Shown: positions 8,259-18,107 of the stretch, one piece after another | Layout of the letters: every line of letters begins with the position of its first letter | How positions within the stretch are numbered: position 1 is the stretch's first letter | Source of the DNA: Sphingomonas paucimobilis NBRC 13935 | GTDB taxonomy: Bacteria > Pseudomonadota > Alphaproteobacteria > Sphingomonadales > Sphingomonadaceae | Assembly (NCBI RefSeq): GCF_000739895.2 | Contig: NZ_BBJS01000043.1 | Location: forward strand, 124,001 to 188,000 | DNA length: 64,000 nucleotides | Direction of reading: 5' to 3' | The notes under the pieces: model-generated | What the model saw: only the letters and a program-made list of their open reading frames with translations | Told to the model about the DNA's origin: nothing | The model's database searches: none | Position numbers and translations under genes: made by a program

Positions 8259-9404
8259 TCAGGCCGGCGCGAGCGCACGCTCGACAATTGCGTCTAGCGC
8301 AAGCCCCAGCTCCTCGGCACTCGTCTCCACCGAGAGGCTGACGCGCAGAGCGGCCTTCGCATCCTCATAGTCGACACCCATCGCCGTCAGCACGTGCGAC
8401 GGTGCTGTTGTGCCGCTGGAGCAAGCGGAGCCCGAAGCGATGACGATCCCCTCCAGGGCAAGCGTTTCGACCAGCTGGTCTGCGCTGATGCCTGGCACGA
8501 CGAAGCTGGACGTGTTCGGTAGGCGGTGGGCCCCGCTGCCGAGAACATACGCGTGCGGGACCCGCTCGAGCAGCGCGCGCTCGAATTCGTCACGCAACGC
8601 CTGCACTCGGTCCATTAGCGGAAGGCGCGCCTGCGCCAGCCTAGCGCTCTCGGCCAGGCCTGCCGCAGCGGCGGTGTCGGGGGTACCGCCGCGACGGCCA
8701 TCTTGCTGGCTGCCATGGACCAACGCCGGAAGACGGATGTCGCCCGACGCGAACAGGGCGCCGGCACCATTCGGTCCGTGGAATTTGTGTGCCGACAGCG
8801 AAACGAGATCGGCCTGCACCAGATTTCCATCGAGGCTCAGCGGTATGCGCCCCACCGCCTGGGTTGCATCGATGTGGAGCAGGGCTGCCGGACTCGCGTC
8901 GCGCACCAGAGCGCCGATCTCGGCCACTGGCTGGATGACGCCGGTTTCGTTGTTGGCGAGCATCACCGCGACGAACGCCGTGTCTTCGCGCAGAAGCGCG
9001 GCAATGTCGGCCGGCTCCACTCGGCCGCTGCTGCGGGGACGTACGAGATCGACGTCCCAGCCCAGGGCAGCCAAGGCGTCAAGAGCACTTAATAGCGATG
9101 GGTGTTCGATCGCCGAGGCGACCAGATGCCCGGCGCTTCGACCGAAGGTGGCGGCGTGAAGCGCCCAGCTATTGGCTTCGGAGGCTCCGGACGTGAGAAA
9201 GAAGCGGCCGGCGGCAGTCTCGTCGCCGAACAGCTGCCCGAGCGCCCGCTTCGCCTGCGACAGCGGGCGGGCGGCGCCCATGAGCTCGCCGGCGCTTGAG
9301 GAGGCATTCAGGTATAGGTCGGTGAGGTAGGGCATCATCGCGGCGAGGGCTTCAGGCGCGAGCCGGGTCGTCGCGTTATTGTCGAGATAGGCCCGGATCC
9401 TCAC
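8259..9404 (-). CDS. sspA: SspA cysteine desulfurase (DNA phosphorothioation sulfur donor)
   Basis: PLP-dependent cysteine desulfurase of the NifS/IscS fold, 381 aa. Visible landmarks are TSGASEAN (cofactor loop), His101, NNETG, the PLP lysine Lys207 in SLSAHKFHG, and the persulfide cysteine Cys328 in ASGSACSSG. In phosphorothioation systems this enzyme takes sulfur from cysteine and passes it to the PAPS-reductase-like SspD. It is the last gene of the minus-strand operon and overlaps the end of sspH by 4 bases (ATGA). That makes a role in this pathway much more likely than in iron-sulfur assembly. Confidence 0.9.
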   Translation of the reverse strand: MRIRAYLDNNATTRLAPEALAAMMPYLTDLYLNASSSAGELMGAARPLSQAKRALGQLFGDETAAGRFFLTSGASEANSWALHAATFGRSAGHLVASAIEHPSLLSALDALAALGWDVDLVRPRSSGRVEPADIAALLREDTAFVAVMLANNETGVIQPVAEIGALVRDASPAALLHIDATQAVGRIPLSLDGNLVQADLVSLSAHKFHGPNGAGALFASGDIRLPALVHGSQQDGRRGGTPDTAAAAGLAESARLAQARLPLMDRVQALRDEFERALLERVPHAYVLGSGAHRLPNTSSFVVPGISADQLVETLALEGIVIASGSACSSGTTAPSHVLTAMGVDYEDAKAALRVSLSVETSAEELGLALDAIVERALAPA

Positions 9405-12400
9405 CTCGCCTCCAGATCCTGGATGATCGCCTCCACCAGGCGCGGAAGCTCTTCCTCACCGACAAAGGGAACCTGCGCATAGATCGGCTCCGTGCCGCCC
9501 CCCAGAATCGCGGCGAGATGGCCCTTGCCGAGCAGTCGCTCCGCCCCGCCGCCCTTGACGCCGAGCGAGAGATCCGACGTGCCCGCGCTATCCACGCGCA
9601 GCACCAGCCGGTTGCCGAGATTGCTGCGCAACTGCATCGGGAACACCGATGCGTCGGGACGCTGGGCGGCGAAGATCAAGTAGATGCCAGCGGCTCGGGC
9701 CTTGACGCCGAGCCTGCTTACCGCTGCCTCCACCCCGGCACGATAGGCATCGATCTGCATCCAGTCGGCGAACTCGTCATGGACGAGCCAGATCGTGGGC
9801 AGCGGCGTCTCGGCCTTCTGATTGTAGCTGCGAATGTTGGAGACCCGCGCCTCTTTGAAGAGGCCGTAGCGACGCTCCATCTCGGCGACGAGCGCCTCTA
9901 GCTTGGCGAGCGCCGCCTCGGTTGTATCGATGATCCCGTCGGTGAGATGGGGCAGCGTCTCGAACGCGAAATAGTCGACACCGGACTTGGGGTCGATGAG
10001 CACGATTTCGGCAAGTTCGGGAAGATTTGTTGCTGCGATACCCAACAGAATGTTCTGAACAAGAACCGATTTGCCGCTGCCGGTGCTGCCGGCGACGAGG
10101 CTGTGCGGAGCAGGCTCGGGTTCTAAAAACAAGGGAGCGCCATCCTCCTCCTTGACGGCGATCAGCAGCCGATTGTTCGCTTGGGCCGGCGGAACGATCC
10201 AGTCCTTCCATACTTCGGCGAGCGTCAGCACCTCGCGGTGCGGTCGCATGATCGAGATGGCCACGCGTCCGGGTTCGGCGCGAACGCTCAGCACCTCGAG
10301 CCCGTGCGTGGTCTCAAGCTCGGTGAGCCGGCGCAGCACCGCGGCCACCGTAAGCTCGTCGCTGCCCTTAAACTTGAGGAGCGCTGCATTGGGCGTAAGG
10401 ATATTGCTCTCCAAGCGCGCGGACATACCGTAGCGAAGTAGGGCGTTGCGGCAGCGCGTAGTCACGTCCTCAAGCCACGCCGCGTCATTCTGGCGGTGCC
10501 GTACTTCTGCAGCGAGGCTGGCGATCAGCGCTTGAAACCGGCTCACGTGCATCGGCAGCGCTTCCACTGGCGCGACTTCAGTTGCTACCGGCAGCTCCGT
10601 CCGTTGGCCGATATCCTGCGGGGAGGAAGCCGCAGGCACCGCTTCGTGCGGCATAGCCTTGGGCGACTCCAGAACGTTCGGCGCCACCCGCTCGACATCA
10701 GCGAGCCAATCGCCAACCGCGTCGCAGCGCACTGCGTTGGGAGACTGGCGGTTGGCATAGCAGCGCAGGATCTTCCGCAACGATTCCGGAGAATAGCGCT
10801 CCTGAAAGCCGGTTTTAGTGGTGCGCACGCCGATACGTTCGTCCGTCACTTGATCGCCGGTGCCCGGCGCGCCATGTGCGAAGACATGCGAGTAGCCGCG
10901 TAGCGCGATGCCGCAGCCGGCTTCGCGCAACGCCACTCTCCAGTCCGCGCCAAGCGTCGCCACCGCGCCGCTTGGATCGCGCAGGCCATCAAGCAACATG
11001 TCGGAGAGCCGGGCTCGCCAGATATGGCTGTCGGCCGGCGCCTGATCGGCAAGCAGCGCCTCTTCCAGCCGGGTCAGCGTGTCGCGCAGCTGGCGCTCGC
11101 TGTCGCCGGCCTTCGCGCTGGCGCTTGCCGCCGCGACATATTTTGCCTCGGTGACCACCACCTCAAGCACGCTGTTGCCCTCCGCATCGGTTCCCGGCGC
11201 GAGGCACAAGAGATCCGCGATGCGCTTTTCGTCCTGCCCGAGCCAGGCGGCATAGTCGTCGAGGAACAGCCAGGCTCTCGGCGCCTCCGGATTGAGTTCC
11301 GCGTCCACCAGATATTTCGAAAGGACCACCCCGATCAGCTCATTGGCGTTGCTGCCGCGCTTGGCCGCCCGCAGGACGATGTCGCCGGAAACGGCGTTTG
11401 CATCGTCGATCAGCCGCGCGGTCAACGCTTCGAGTTCCGCCTCACTATAGTCTGGATCGAGCGCCTTGATCCTGCTGCGCAGGGTTGCCCTCAGCATGCT
11501 GTCGGGAGCTTGCGAGGAGATGACCAGGCTACGGCCGTCGGGGCCGGCGTGCTTGTAGCGAATGATCCGGATATGATTGTCGATGAGCTGGCGCCGGTCG
11601 AGCAGATCGTCAAAATTGACGACCCAACTGCCGAGGCGGTGCGTCTCCTCGAGGATCTGGCGAGTCGCTGGATCCTGGACGGTGGTCTGGCGCGCCGGAA
11701 CGAGCGTCTCACCGGATTGCCGCGCCTTGCGCGCCGCGCTCGGCTGGAAAAGCGCCGCCACCGCGTCGAGATAGTCCCAGCCCTCGGCGGGCTGGGCAGG
11801 GCAGACGAGATAGACCACCGCATCCCGGTCGCCGCGCCGGATCGGGCGCCTTCGCGACCACTGACCCGGATCGATCCTATCCGCGGGCCAGGTGACCCGG
11901 CCAACCTCCACCCAGCCGAGCATCGCGGCTCGTGAGATCACGTCATGGCAGAACACGATGTCGAGCGGCGGGCCGTCAGCGGTCATGGCGGGAACCGATG
12001 TGTTGACCATGATCGAAATGCGCAGCCGCGACATGAAATCGCGCGTCGCCTCGCTCGCGTGCAGGCTGTCGTCGCCTATGTCGCGCGACACCAGCTGCTG
12101 GTAGAGCTGGCTCAGCCGGTCTTCGTCGCGATGGCGCAGGATCACCTGACACATCGCATCGCCGCCTTCACGCTCGGCCTCCACGCGAAGGCTGTCCACC
12201 ACGGCCTGTGGCAGGGCGGCCGCGTCGCAATTGTAGAGAACGACCGAAAGGTTGTCCTTCTCGTGCGGCTGCAGCTGCAGATAGTTCTGGACGAGCCCGG
12301 TGATCTGGCGCGCGATTGGACCCACATGATCGTTGGTGGCAGCCGCTTCGCCGGCCGCGGTGACCGCTGGCTCGTGCAGGCTGTAATCGTTGACGGCGTC

Positions 12401-14650
12401 GGTCAGTGCCAGCACTATCGGCTTCGATGCGTTCCAGCCGGTGACCACATCGGGCCGGATCGGCTGCGCCAGCGCCCGGCGCAGCTCGCCGAAATAAAGA
12501 CCGCCGGCGTCGGTGAAGCCCGAGGCATTCGACGAGAACAGCTGAGCAAGATTGTCGCGGAACATCGTCCAGCGAGCAGCTTGGCCGGCGAGCCGCAACG
12601 GATGCCAGGGCGTGACCACCGCCACCGGACGCGCCGCGCCGGGCCCGTCGAGCTGCGCCACGCCGATGTCGAGCAAGGGCTTCAACAGGCGATCGAGCGC
12701 CACCGGTGCATCCACCGCGTCCACCACCGCCCCAAGGAGCGCGCCGTACCGCTCGGCCTGGACCGTGAAACTCGCGGCGGCGAGCCCGGTGACGGCAAGG
12801 TCGTCCAACGCGGTGCGATAGGCGGTCTCGAAGGCAGCGAACGCCTCCTGCAGCGTATCGGCGGTCGCCGCGCTGGCGAGCTCGTCCGCTGCCACGCCGG
12901 CCAGAGCCTGCTTCCAGGCCTTGGTGATCGATTCGGCTCGCGATCGCGGGGGAGCGAAGCAGCCGCGCTCGCGCGACCCTTCCGGCTCGAAGGTGGTGCG
13001 GTCGTGGAGGTCGATCCCGCCCGTCTTGAAGCGGCCGATGCCCGGACGGCTCGCGCGACACTGGACTAGCGGTGTTCCCGCGTTGTTGGTGCGCAGGCGG
13101 TCGAGATCAGTGTGGAGGCCCATGCCCACGGCCTTCGGATTGCACTCCCAGACCAGGCGCAGCTCCGAGGTCTTGACCGGCACCGGCCCTTCGCGGGTCT
13201 CGAGCCATACCTTGAAGCTCAGCTGCCGGCTCCGGCGGCTCGAGGCGTCCGGGGTTCGCTTGGCGAAGCCGGCGATGTCATCGCGGAATTCGAGATAGTC
13301 GAATGCCTTGACGTTTCTGAATTCCACCAGGCCCCTCAGCGCCGCGTCGAGCCCATGATAGCGCCTCGCGAAGAAGGTGCAGACTTCGTTGTTGAGCGGA
13401 AGGAAGCTGACTTCGCTACGTTCAAGCCCTTCTACCACCAGGATCTGTTCGGCGGCGCTGCCGGCCTGATAGATTCGGCGGATGCACTGGACCAGACCAT
13501 CGAGAAGATCGCGGCATTCGACGCGCTGGCCGAAGATGAAGCGCTCCCACAGCGCGGCGAGGCGCTGGTCCTCGCGCAGCTCATGGGCATGCGCCGCATA
13601 GAATGCCTCGTCCTCGGGCGTCTTTGTGGGGTTCTGGCGGCGCTGCTCGACGAAGATCCTGAGATAGTCGCGCTCGGCGTCGGTCAGCAGCTCGCGGTCC
13701 CGGATCCGATAGAAATCATGGGTTTCCTGGCCAAGCGAGCGGCCTTCGCTCTTCTGCGCTTCCTCGAAGAATTGCTGGAGCTCGGACCAGTCGGTGTGGA
13801 AGAGCGCGAAGGAAGCTTCGCTCGCGCCGTCGGGGGCATCGATATAGGCCTCGATCGCGCTTTGGACTTCCTCGCGCATCTGCTCGCGCAGCTCGTCAAG
13901 CTTTTCGCGCAGCTTCGCGCGGCCCGGGAGCGGCATCTGGCTGCGATCGCGCTTGGCGATGTAGCAATCGCGGCGCCAATGCGCCTCGAAGCGCGAGCGC
14001 CACTGCGAGGGCTGGTGCCGGCGCGCGGGCGGCAGGTCGTCGAACAGCCCGTCGAAGCGCGGCAGCCGAAGCGCGGGCAAGGAGCGGCCGAGCGACCGCG
14101 ACAGCGTCTCGCCGCCGGCGAGCGCCGCGGCGGTGGCCGAGACGAACTGCGCCACCTGCCGCAAGCCCGCCCGGTGCATGCGCAGCAATGTCGTCAGCGC
14201 CGCCTGCCACTCGACCTTGGTCTCATCCGCCAGCGACAGCGTCTCGGCCGCGATGTCGATCCAGCGCCCCGCGCGACCTTCATCGAGGAGCGCCTCGGCA
14301 TCGAGCGGCTCCACCTGCGCCATCGACTGCATTTGGCTGTCGTCGGCGAGCACCATCAGCCGGCCTTCGCGCGGGCATTCGGCATGGCGCAGATAGGTGG
14401 TCGCGTGGTCGGTCAGATGCTCGGGCTTGACGCCTTCTAGCCCTTCGAACCGATAGCGCGGCAGACAAATCTCGAGCCGCGGCGCAAGATGGGGATCGCT
14501 GTCCACCGCCTCCACGATCGCCAGCACCTCGTCGGGGGCCATGGCATGCACCAGGAACCGTGCGCAGCCGGTCTCGTTCGCACCCTGGTCGAGCGTGGTC
14601 TGGATCAGCCCGGCGGCAAGCCGCCCGATCAGCGACAGCTCGGCGGTCAT
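9401..14650 (-). CDS. sspH: SspH (DptH/DndH-like) FtsK/HerA-type ATPase of PT-dependent restriction
   Basis: A very large protein (1749 aa) whose last 250 residues form an FtsK/HerA-like motor: Walker A GSTGSGKS at about 1521-1528, the strand IVLIDPKSGVDYF, a Walker B-like WLVHDEFAD near 1620, and the FtsK-type AAQRPDA sensor near 1664. The first 1,450 residues have no domain recognised by eye. Size, order and C-terminal motor fit DndH/DptH/SspH, the DNA-translocating component of the FGH restriction complex that acts on DNA lacking phosphorothioate. It overlaps sspG and sspA by 4 bases each. Confidence 0.88.
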   Translation of the reverse strand: MTAELSLIGRLAAGLIQTTLDQGANETGCARFLVHAMAPDEVLAIVEAVDSDPHLAPRLEICLPRYRFEGLEGVKPEHLTDHATTYLRHAECPREGRLMVLADDSQMQSMAQVEPLDAEALLDEGRAGRWIDIAAETLSLADETKVEWQAALTTLLRMHRAGLRQVAQFVSATAAALAGGETLSRSLGRSLPALRLPRFDGLFDDLPPARRHQPSQWRSRFEAHWRRDCYIAKRDRSQMPLPGRAKLREKLDELREQMREEVQSAIEAYIDAPDGASEASFALFHTDWSELQQFFEEAQKSEGRSLGQETHDFYRIRDRELLTDAERDYLRIFVEQRRQNPTKTPEDEAFYAAHAHELREDQRLAALWERFIFGQRVECRDLLDGLVQCIRRIYQAGSAAEQILVVEGLERSEVSFLPLNNEVCTFFARRYHGLDAALRGLVEFRNVKAFDYLEFRDDIAGFAKRTPDASSRRSRQLSFKVWLETREGPVPVKTSELRLVWECNPKAVGMGLHTDLDRLRTNNAGTPLVQCRASRPGIGRFKTGGIDLHDRTTFEPEGSRERGCFAPPRSRAESITKAWKQALAGVAADELASAATADTLQEAFAAFETAYRTALDDLAVTGLAAASFTVQAERYGALLGAVVDAVDAPVALDRLLKPLLDIGVAQLDGPGAARPVAVVTPWHPLRLAGQAARWTMFRDNLAQLFSSNASGFTDAGGLYFGELRRALAQPIRPDVVTGWNASKPIVLALTDAVNDYSLHEPAVTAAGEAAATNDHVGPIARQITGLVQNYLQLQPHEKDNLSVVLYNCDAAALPQAVVDSLRVEAEREGGDAMCQVILRHRDEDRLSQLYQQLVSRDIGDDSLHASEATRDFMSRLRISIMVNTSVPAMTADGPPLDIVFCHDVISRAAMLGWVEVGRVTWPADRIDPGQWSRRRPIRRGDRDAVVYLVCPAQPAEGWDYLDAVAALFQPSAARKARQSGETLVPARQTTVQDPATRQILEETHRLGSWVVNFDDLLDRRQLIDNHIRIIRYKHAGPDGRSLVISSQAPDSMLRATLRSRIKALDPDYSEAELEALTARLIDDANAVSGDIVLRAAKRGSNANELIGVVLSKYLVDAELNPEAPRAWLFLDDYAAWLGQDEKRIADLLCLAPGTDAEGNSVLEVVVTEAKYVAAASASAKAGDSERQLRDTLTRLEEALLADQAPADSHIWRARLSDMLLDGLRDPSGAVATLGADWRVALREAGCGIALRGYSHVFAHGAPGTGDQVTDERIGVRTTKTGFQERYSPESLRKILRCYANRQSPNAVRCDAVGDWLADVERVAPNVLESPKAMPHEAVPAASSPQDIGQRTELPVATEVAPVEALPMHVSRFQALIASLAAEVRHRQNDAAWLEDVTTRCRNALLRYGMSARLESNILTPNAALLKFKGSDELTVAAVLRRLTELETTHGLEVLSVRAEPGRVAISIMRPHREVLTLAEVWKDWIVPPAQANNRLLIAVKEEDGAPLFLEPEPAPHSLVAGSTGSGKSVLVQNILLGIAATNLPELAEIVLIDPKSGVDYFAFETLPHLTDGIIDTTEAALAKLEALVAEMERRYGLFKEARVSNIRSYNQKAETPLPTIWLVHDEFADWMQIDAYRAGVEAAVSRLGVKARAAGIYLIFAAQRPDASVFPMQLRSNLGNRLVLRVDSAGTSDLSLGVKGGGAERLLGKGHLAAILGGGTEPIYAQVPFVGEEELPRLVEAIIQDLEAR

Positions 14651-16209
14651 GCCGCCTTCTCCGCGAAGGGGTTGATCACATAGGCGCAGGCGTCCGACAG
14701 CCGCTTGAGCAAGCCCATGCTGCTCAGCCGGGCCTCGAGGCGCGCGCGGTTGCGCTCGAAGCTCGTGTCGTCGAAATCGGCCGCGGCCAGCGCGTCCTTG
14801 GCCTCCATCGGCCCGAAGACCAGCCCGTAATGGGCGTAGAGGTCGGTCAGGAACTTGCCGAATTCGGTGCGGCCGGGAACACGCGCCATCACCAGCGTCT
14901 TCAGCAACTCGTCGGTGGGGGCGTAACGATTACGGTTGGTGCCGCGGCTCGACACCAGCCCGATTCCCTTGCCATAGCTCAAATGGACCGAGCTCCAATT
15001 GTCGTCATGCTTGGCTTCGAGCGCCTGACGGAACTGCAGCAGCAGATCCTCGGGCGTGGCGACATGCAGCTCCTTGGGCGCATAGCCGAAGTCGCGCTCG
15101 AGCAGATCGGCGGCGAGCTGGAGCCGCTCGCTCTCGGGAAGCTCGGGATCATGCACGTCGCGCCAGTCCTCGCTTGCGATCAGGCGTTCGGCATACGCTT
15201 CGGCGGCCTGGCGGCTCAGCGCGTCATTGCCGTAATAGGACGCGATCGAGCGCTGCCGGACGAGCTCGCGCCTCGGCGCGATGATCTCGCACACCAGGCT
15301 CGGGCGCGGCAGGTCCACCGTCGCGGCGGCCGTCTCCAGGGCGTAGAGCAGCACGTGCAGGCTGCTGAGCGGCGCCAGATGCTGATAGGCGTCCTGGCCG
15401 GGAAGGCCGAGCTTGAAGATCGCGGTCCAGTCTTCCGCCAGCCGATCGAATGTCGGATGGCTGCGATAGGGAAGAAAGCTGTTCCCCGGCATCTCGAGCG
15501 GGGCGCGCTGATCGGTATCGGCGCACAACAGGCCGATCAGCCGGTTCTTGGGAAGATCGGGATCGAACAATTTCTCGAAGTGCGGCTTGAGTGCCTCGCC
15601 GCCGCGCGCCCTTGTGACCATCAGATAGAGAAGCTCGCCGGTGCGGCCGAAATTGGTATAGTCGCGCTTGGGCGAGCGCTGCTGGATGATCGCGTCGCTG
15701 TAGATCGCGTTGACCCCGAACGGGAAGATGAAGCGCGAGGACCAGCGGACATTGTTTGAGGTCTCGAGCGCGGTCTGGCGCACCAGGCCCACCAGCTCAA
15801 CGAAATCCTGGAAGCGCGGGAAGCGCTGCTTGAGATAGTCGAAGCCTTCCGCCGGCGGCGCGGCTGCCCGTGCCATCTCCTTGAACCATTCCTGCCACAG
15901 GCTCTCGTCGTCGAGCTTCTCCTCGGCCAGCCTGCCGAGCTGGCTGTTGTCGAACAGGACGGAGCGCAGCCCCATGCGCCAGCGCAGCGAATATGGCGTG
16001 CTGGTCTCAGGCTCGGTGCGTGCGAACAGATTGCCCTCACGATGATGCGCCTCGGCGACATTCATGAACTCGAGGAACAGCAGCCAGGGGTTCTGCCGCG
16101 CATAGAGACGATGCCCGAAGACCGCTTCCTCGACCCACAGCTTGACGTCGTCGAACACGCGCGAGGTGCGCGGCACTTGCCCCACATTCTGCGGATCGCG
16201 CAGGCTCAC
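14647..16209 (-). CDS. sspG: SspG (DptG/DndG-like) PT-dependent restriction protein
   Basis: A 520-aa protein with no catalytic motif visible to me. The call rests on its size and its place between an SspF-like ATPase and an SspH-like translocase, with 4-base overlaps at both ends. This is the fixed F-G-H order of dnd/dpt and ssp restriction modules. The sequence is helix-rich with many charged pairs, and its biochemical role in the family is poorly defined. The three proteins are known to act together. Confidence 0.8.
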   Translation of the reverse strand: MSLRDPQNVGQVPRTSRVFDDVKLWVEEAVFGHRLYARQNPWLLFLEFMNVAEAHHREGNLFARTEPETSTPYSLRWRMGLRSVLFDNSQLGRLAEEKLDDESLWQEWFKEMARAAAPPAEGFDYLKQRFPRFQDFVELVGLVRQTALETSNNVRWSSRFIFPFGVNAIYSDAIIQQRSPKRDYTNFGRTGELLYLMVTRARGGEALKPHFEKLFDPDLPKNRLIGLLCADTDQRAPLEMPGNSFLPYRSHPTFDRLAEDWTAIFKLGLPGQDAYQHLAPLSSLHVLLYALETAAATVDLPRPSLVCEIIAPRRELVRQRSIASYYGNDALSRQAAEAYAERLIASEDWRDVHDPELPESERLQLAADLLERDFGYAPKELHVATPEDLLLQFRQALEAKHDDNWSSVHLSYGKGIGLVSSRGTNRNRYAPTDELLKTLVMARVPGRTEFGKFLTDLYAHYGLVFGPMEAKDALAAADFDDTSFERNRARLEARLSSMGLLKRLSDACAYVINPFAEKAA

Positions 16210-18107
16210 AGGCTGATCCCCAGCTGATGCGGCGTCAGGCTGCCGCGCGGTCCGGTGGACAGCACCGCGAGGCTGCCGAGATTGTCGCCCGCGCGCTTGT
16301 AGAATTGCGAGAGTACCTGGCTCTTGAACGCCAGCACGTCCTCATTGCACTCCTTGGAAAAGCTCGAGGGCAGCGCGCCCTGCGCCACCCGGCTTAGAAA
16401 CTCATAGCGCACCAGCCACAAGGGAAAGTCGATGGGCTGCTCGTCGCGGCCCAGCATGACCCGCAGCACCGGCGCTTCGTCCCTGGCGACGATCGTGACC
16501 TCGTCGCCGTGCAGGCTTTTGCGCAACGGCACCTCATAGAGATAGATGTCGCTGATCTTGGCCGAGCTGAAGTCGAGGCCCGTGCTCAGGAACAGCCGGT
16601 CGAGGTCGCCGGCCAGCATCCCCGTCCAGATACGATTGAGGCCGCAAACGAGCCGCTGAAGGATGATCGTGTCCACCGGCCGGCCACTGCGAAGCGGTTC
16701 CAGCACTTGGCGGCGGTAGGCGCCGGCTGAGGGAAAGATGCTGAGCTTCCAAGGGTCGAGCCGCTCGTCATTCTCGGGCAGGCGAAAGAACAGCCGCCGC
16801 CGCTCATTGACCAGCGCCTCGAGAAATGCCTGCGCACCGTCGGCGCGCTCGTCCTCTGCTTCGAGATAGGCGAGGCGCAGCCGCTCGAACTCGGGATCGT
16901 CGGCGTAATAAGGGTCGCTCGCGAGATAGGCCTCGTGGTCGTTCGCGAGGTTGGGATCGTTGCGCCCGAAGATCAGCAGGCTGTCGAGAAGGTTGGTGGT
17001 CTCATGGCCGATGCGAAAGCCGCCCAAGAAACGGAACACCGAGAGCTTGTCGCGGCGCCGCTCGGGCAAGTTCGCGCCGAACAGGTTTCCGTACAGCGCA
17101 GCCTCATGAACCTTGCCGCTTTCGGTCAGCGTGCGCAGATCCTCCGCGGTGGCGACATGCTCCTGCGCGGCCGGCCAGCCGAGCAGGCCGTTGACCAGGA
17201 GCAGTAGGATTTCGCGGATCGAGACGTGGAGGCCGTTCGAATCCATGAGGTCGGCAAGCGCGCGCAGTCGCGCGCGGACCGCGGCGTCGCCAAGCAGCCG
17301 GAAATTACGCGTGAGCGGCGAAGCAGGCGAAAAGGCCAGGTCTTCGGCTTCGCTCTCCAGGCACGACCATTCGGGCCGTGCGAGCAGGCAATCGAGCGCG
17401 CGCTCGAGGATGTCGGCGGTCGGCATCCGCGTCAGGTTGAGGAATAACAGATTGAGCGCGTCGAGGCGCGAGAGCTCGTCGGCTAGCAGCTCCTCGATCG
17501 CGGGAGCCAGGGTCTTCGCTGGTGATTCGGGCAGGCTGTCGAACGCTTGGATCAGACGCCCATCATTCGCTGCGATGACGAAGAACTCCTGTGGGTCGGG
17601 CGAATGCACCGACGCCACGAAGCGATTGATGAGGTCGAGCCGGTCCTCGGGCCAAGGCTGGCCCTTCTCGGGGCACCAGCCGCTGAACTCAAAGATGAAA
17701 TGGAGTCGCCGCACGCCGTCCGGCGTGTCCACATCGAGCGGCAGGTAATTCTGGCGGTTCTTGCCCGACTTGCGCTCGGCGCTGCCGCCGAAGCGGTGCC
17801 AGAGCTCATGGCACAAGGTCGTTTTCCCATCGCCCGCCGTACCGGTAAGCACAACATTGGTGAGCCGTCCTTGCGCCGGATCGAGGACCTCGAGCAGCTT
17901 TTCGAGATAGGGGTGCTCGAATTGCAGCGGTTCGAAGCCGAACGCGCGGGCATGCTTGGGAAGCGTCTCGGCGAACATGCCCTCGATTCGGTTGATCGGT
18001 CCATAGCCGCGCAGAAATCCCACCCAGCGCTCGCCTAGGCTCGGATGTGCTGGCTTGCCCATGTCTTTGGCAGGAACGGGTGTGCTCACAGCTGGCAAAT
18101 CATGCAC
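16206..18107 (-). CDS. sspF: SspF (DptF/DndF-like) P-loop ATPase of PT-dependent restriction
   Basis: A 633-aa protein with a Walker A motif GTAGDGKTT at residues 89-97, preceded by VVLTG, and a possible Walker B-like strand at FFVIAANDG. DndF/DptF proteins are P-loop ATPases required for restriction of unmodified DNA. The start at 18107 overlaps the sspD end by 22 bases. An alternative ATG at 18062 (MGKPAHPSL) would leave a small gap instead, and sequence alone does not decide. It overlaps sspG by 4 bases. Confidence 0.86.
   Translation of the reverse strand: MHDLPAVSTPVPAKDMGKPAHPSLGERWVGFLRGYGPINRIEGMFAETLPKHARAFGFEPLQFEHPYLEKLLEVLDPAQGRLTNVVLTGTAGDGKTTLCHELWHRFGGSAERKSGKNRQNYLPLDVDTPDGVRRLHFIFEFSGWCPEKGQPWPEDRLDLINRFVASVHSPDPQEFFVIAANDGRLIQAFDSLPESPAKTLAPAIEELLADELSRLDALNLLFLNLTRMPTADILERALDCLLARPEWSCLESEAEDLAFSPASPLTRNFRLLGDAAVRARLRALADLMDSNGLHVSIREILLLLVNGLLGWPAAQEHVATAEDLRTLTESGKVHEAALYGNLFGANLPERRRDKLSVFRFLGGFRIGHETTNLLDSLLIFGRNDPNLANDHEAYLASDPYYADDPEFERLRLAYLEAEDERADGAQAFLEALVNERRRLFFRLPENDERLDPWKLSIFPSAGAYRRQVLEPLRSGRPVDTIILQRLVCGLNRIWTGMLAGDLDRLFLSTGLDFSSAKISDIYLYEVPLRKSLHGDEVTIVARDEAPVLRVMLGRDEQPIDFPLWLVRYEFLSRVAQGALPSSFSKECNEDVLAFKSQVLSQFYKRAGDNLGSLAVLSTGPRGSLTPHQLGISL

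Noticed and set aside
10496..14440. Several plus-strand open frames of 300-440 aa opposite sspH
   Set aside because: All are antisense shadows of sspH with Arg/Gly/Pro-rich composition and no plausible starts. The sspH frame is continuous and has clear ATPase motifs.
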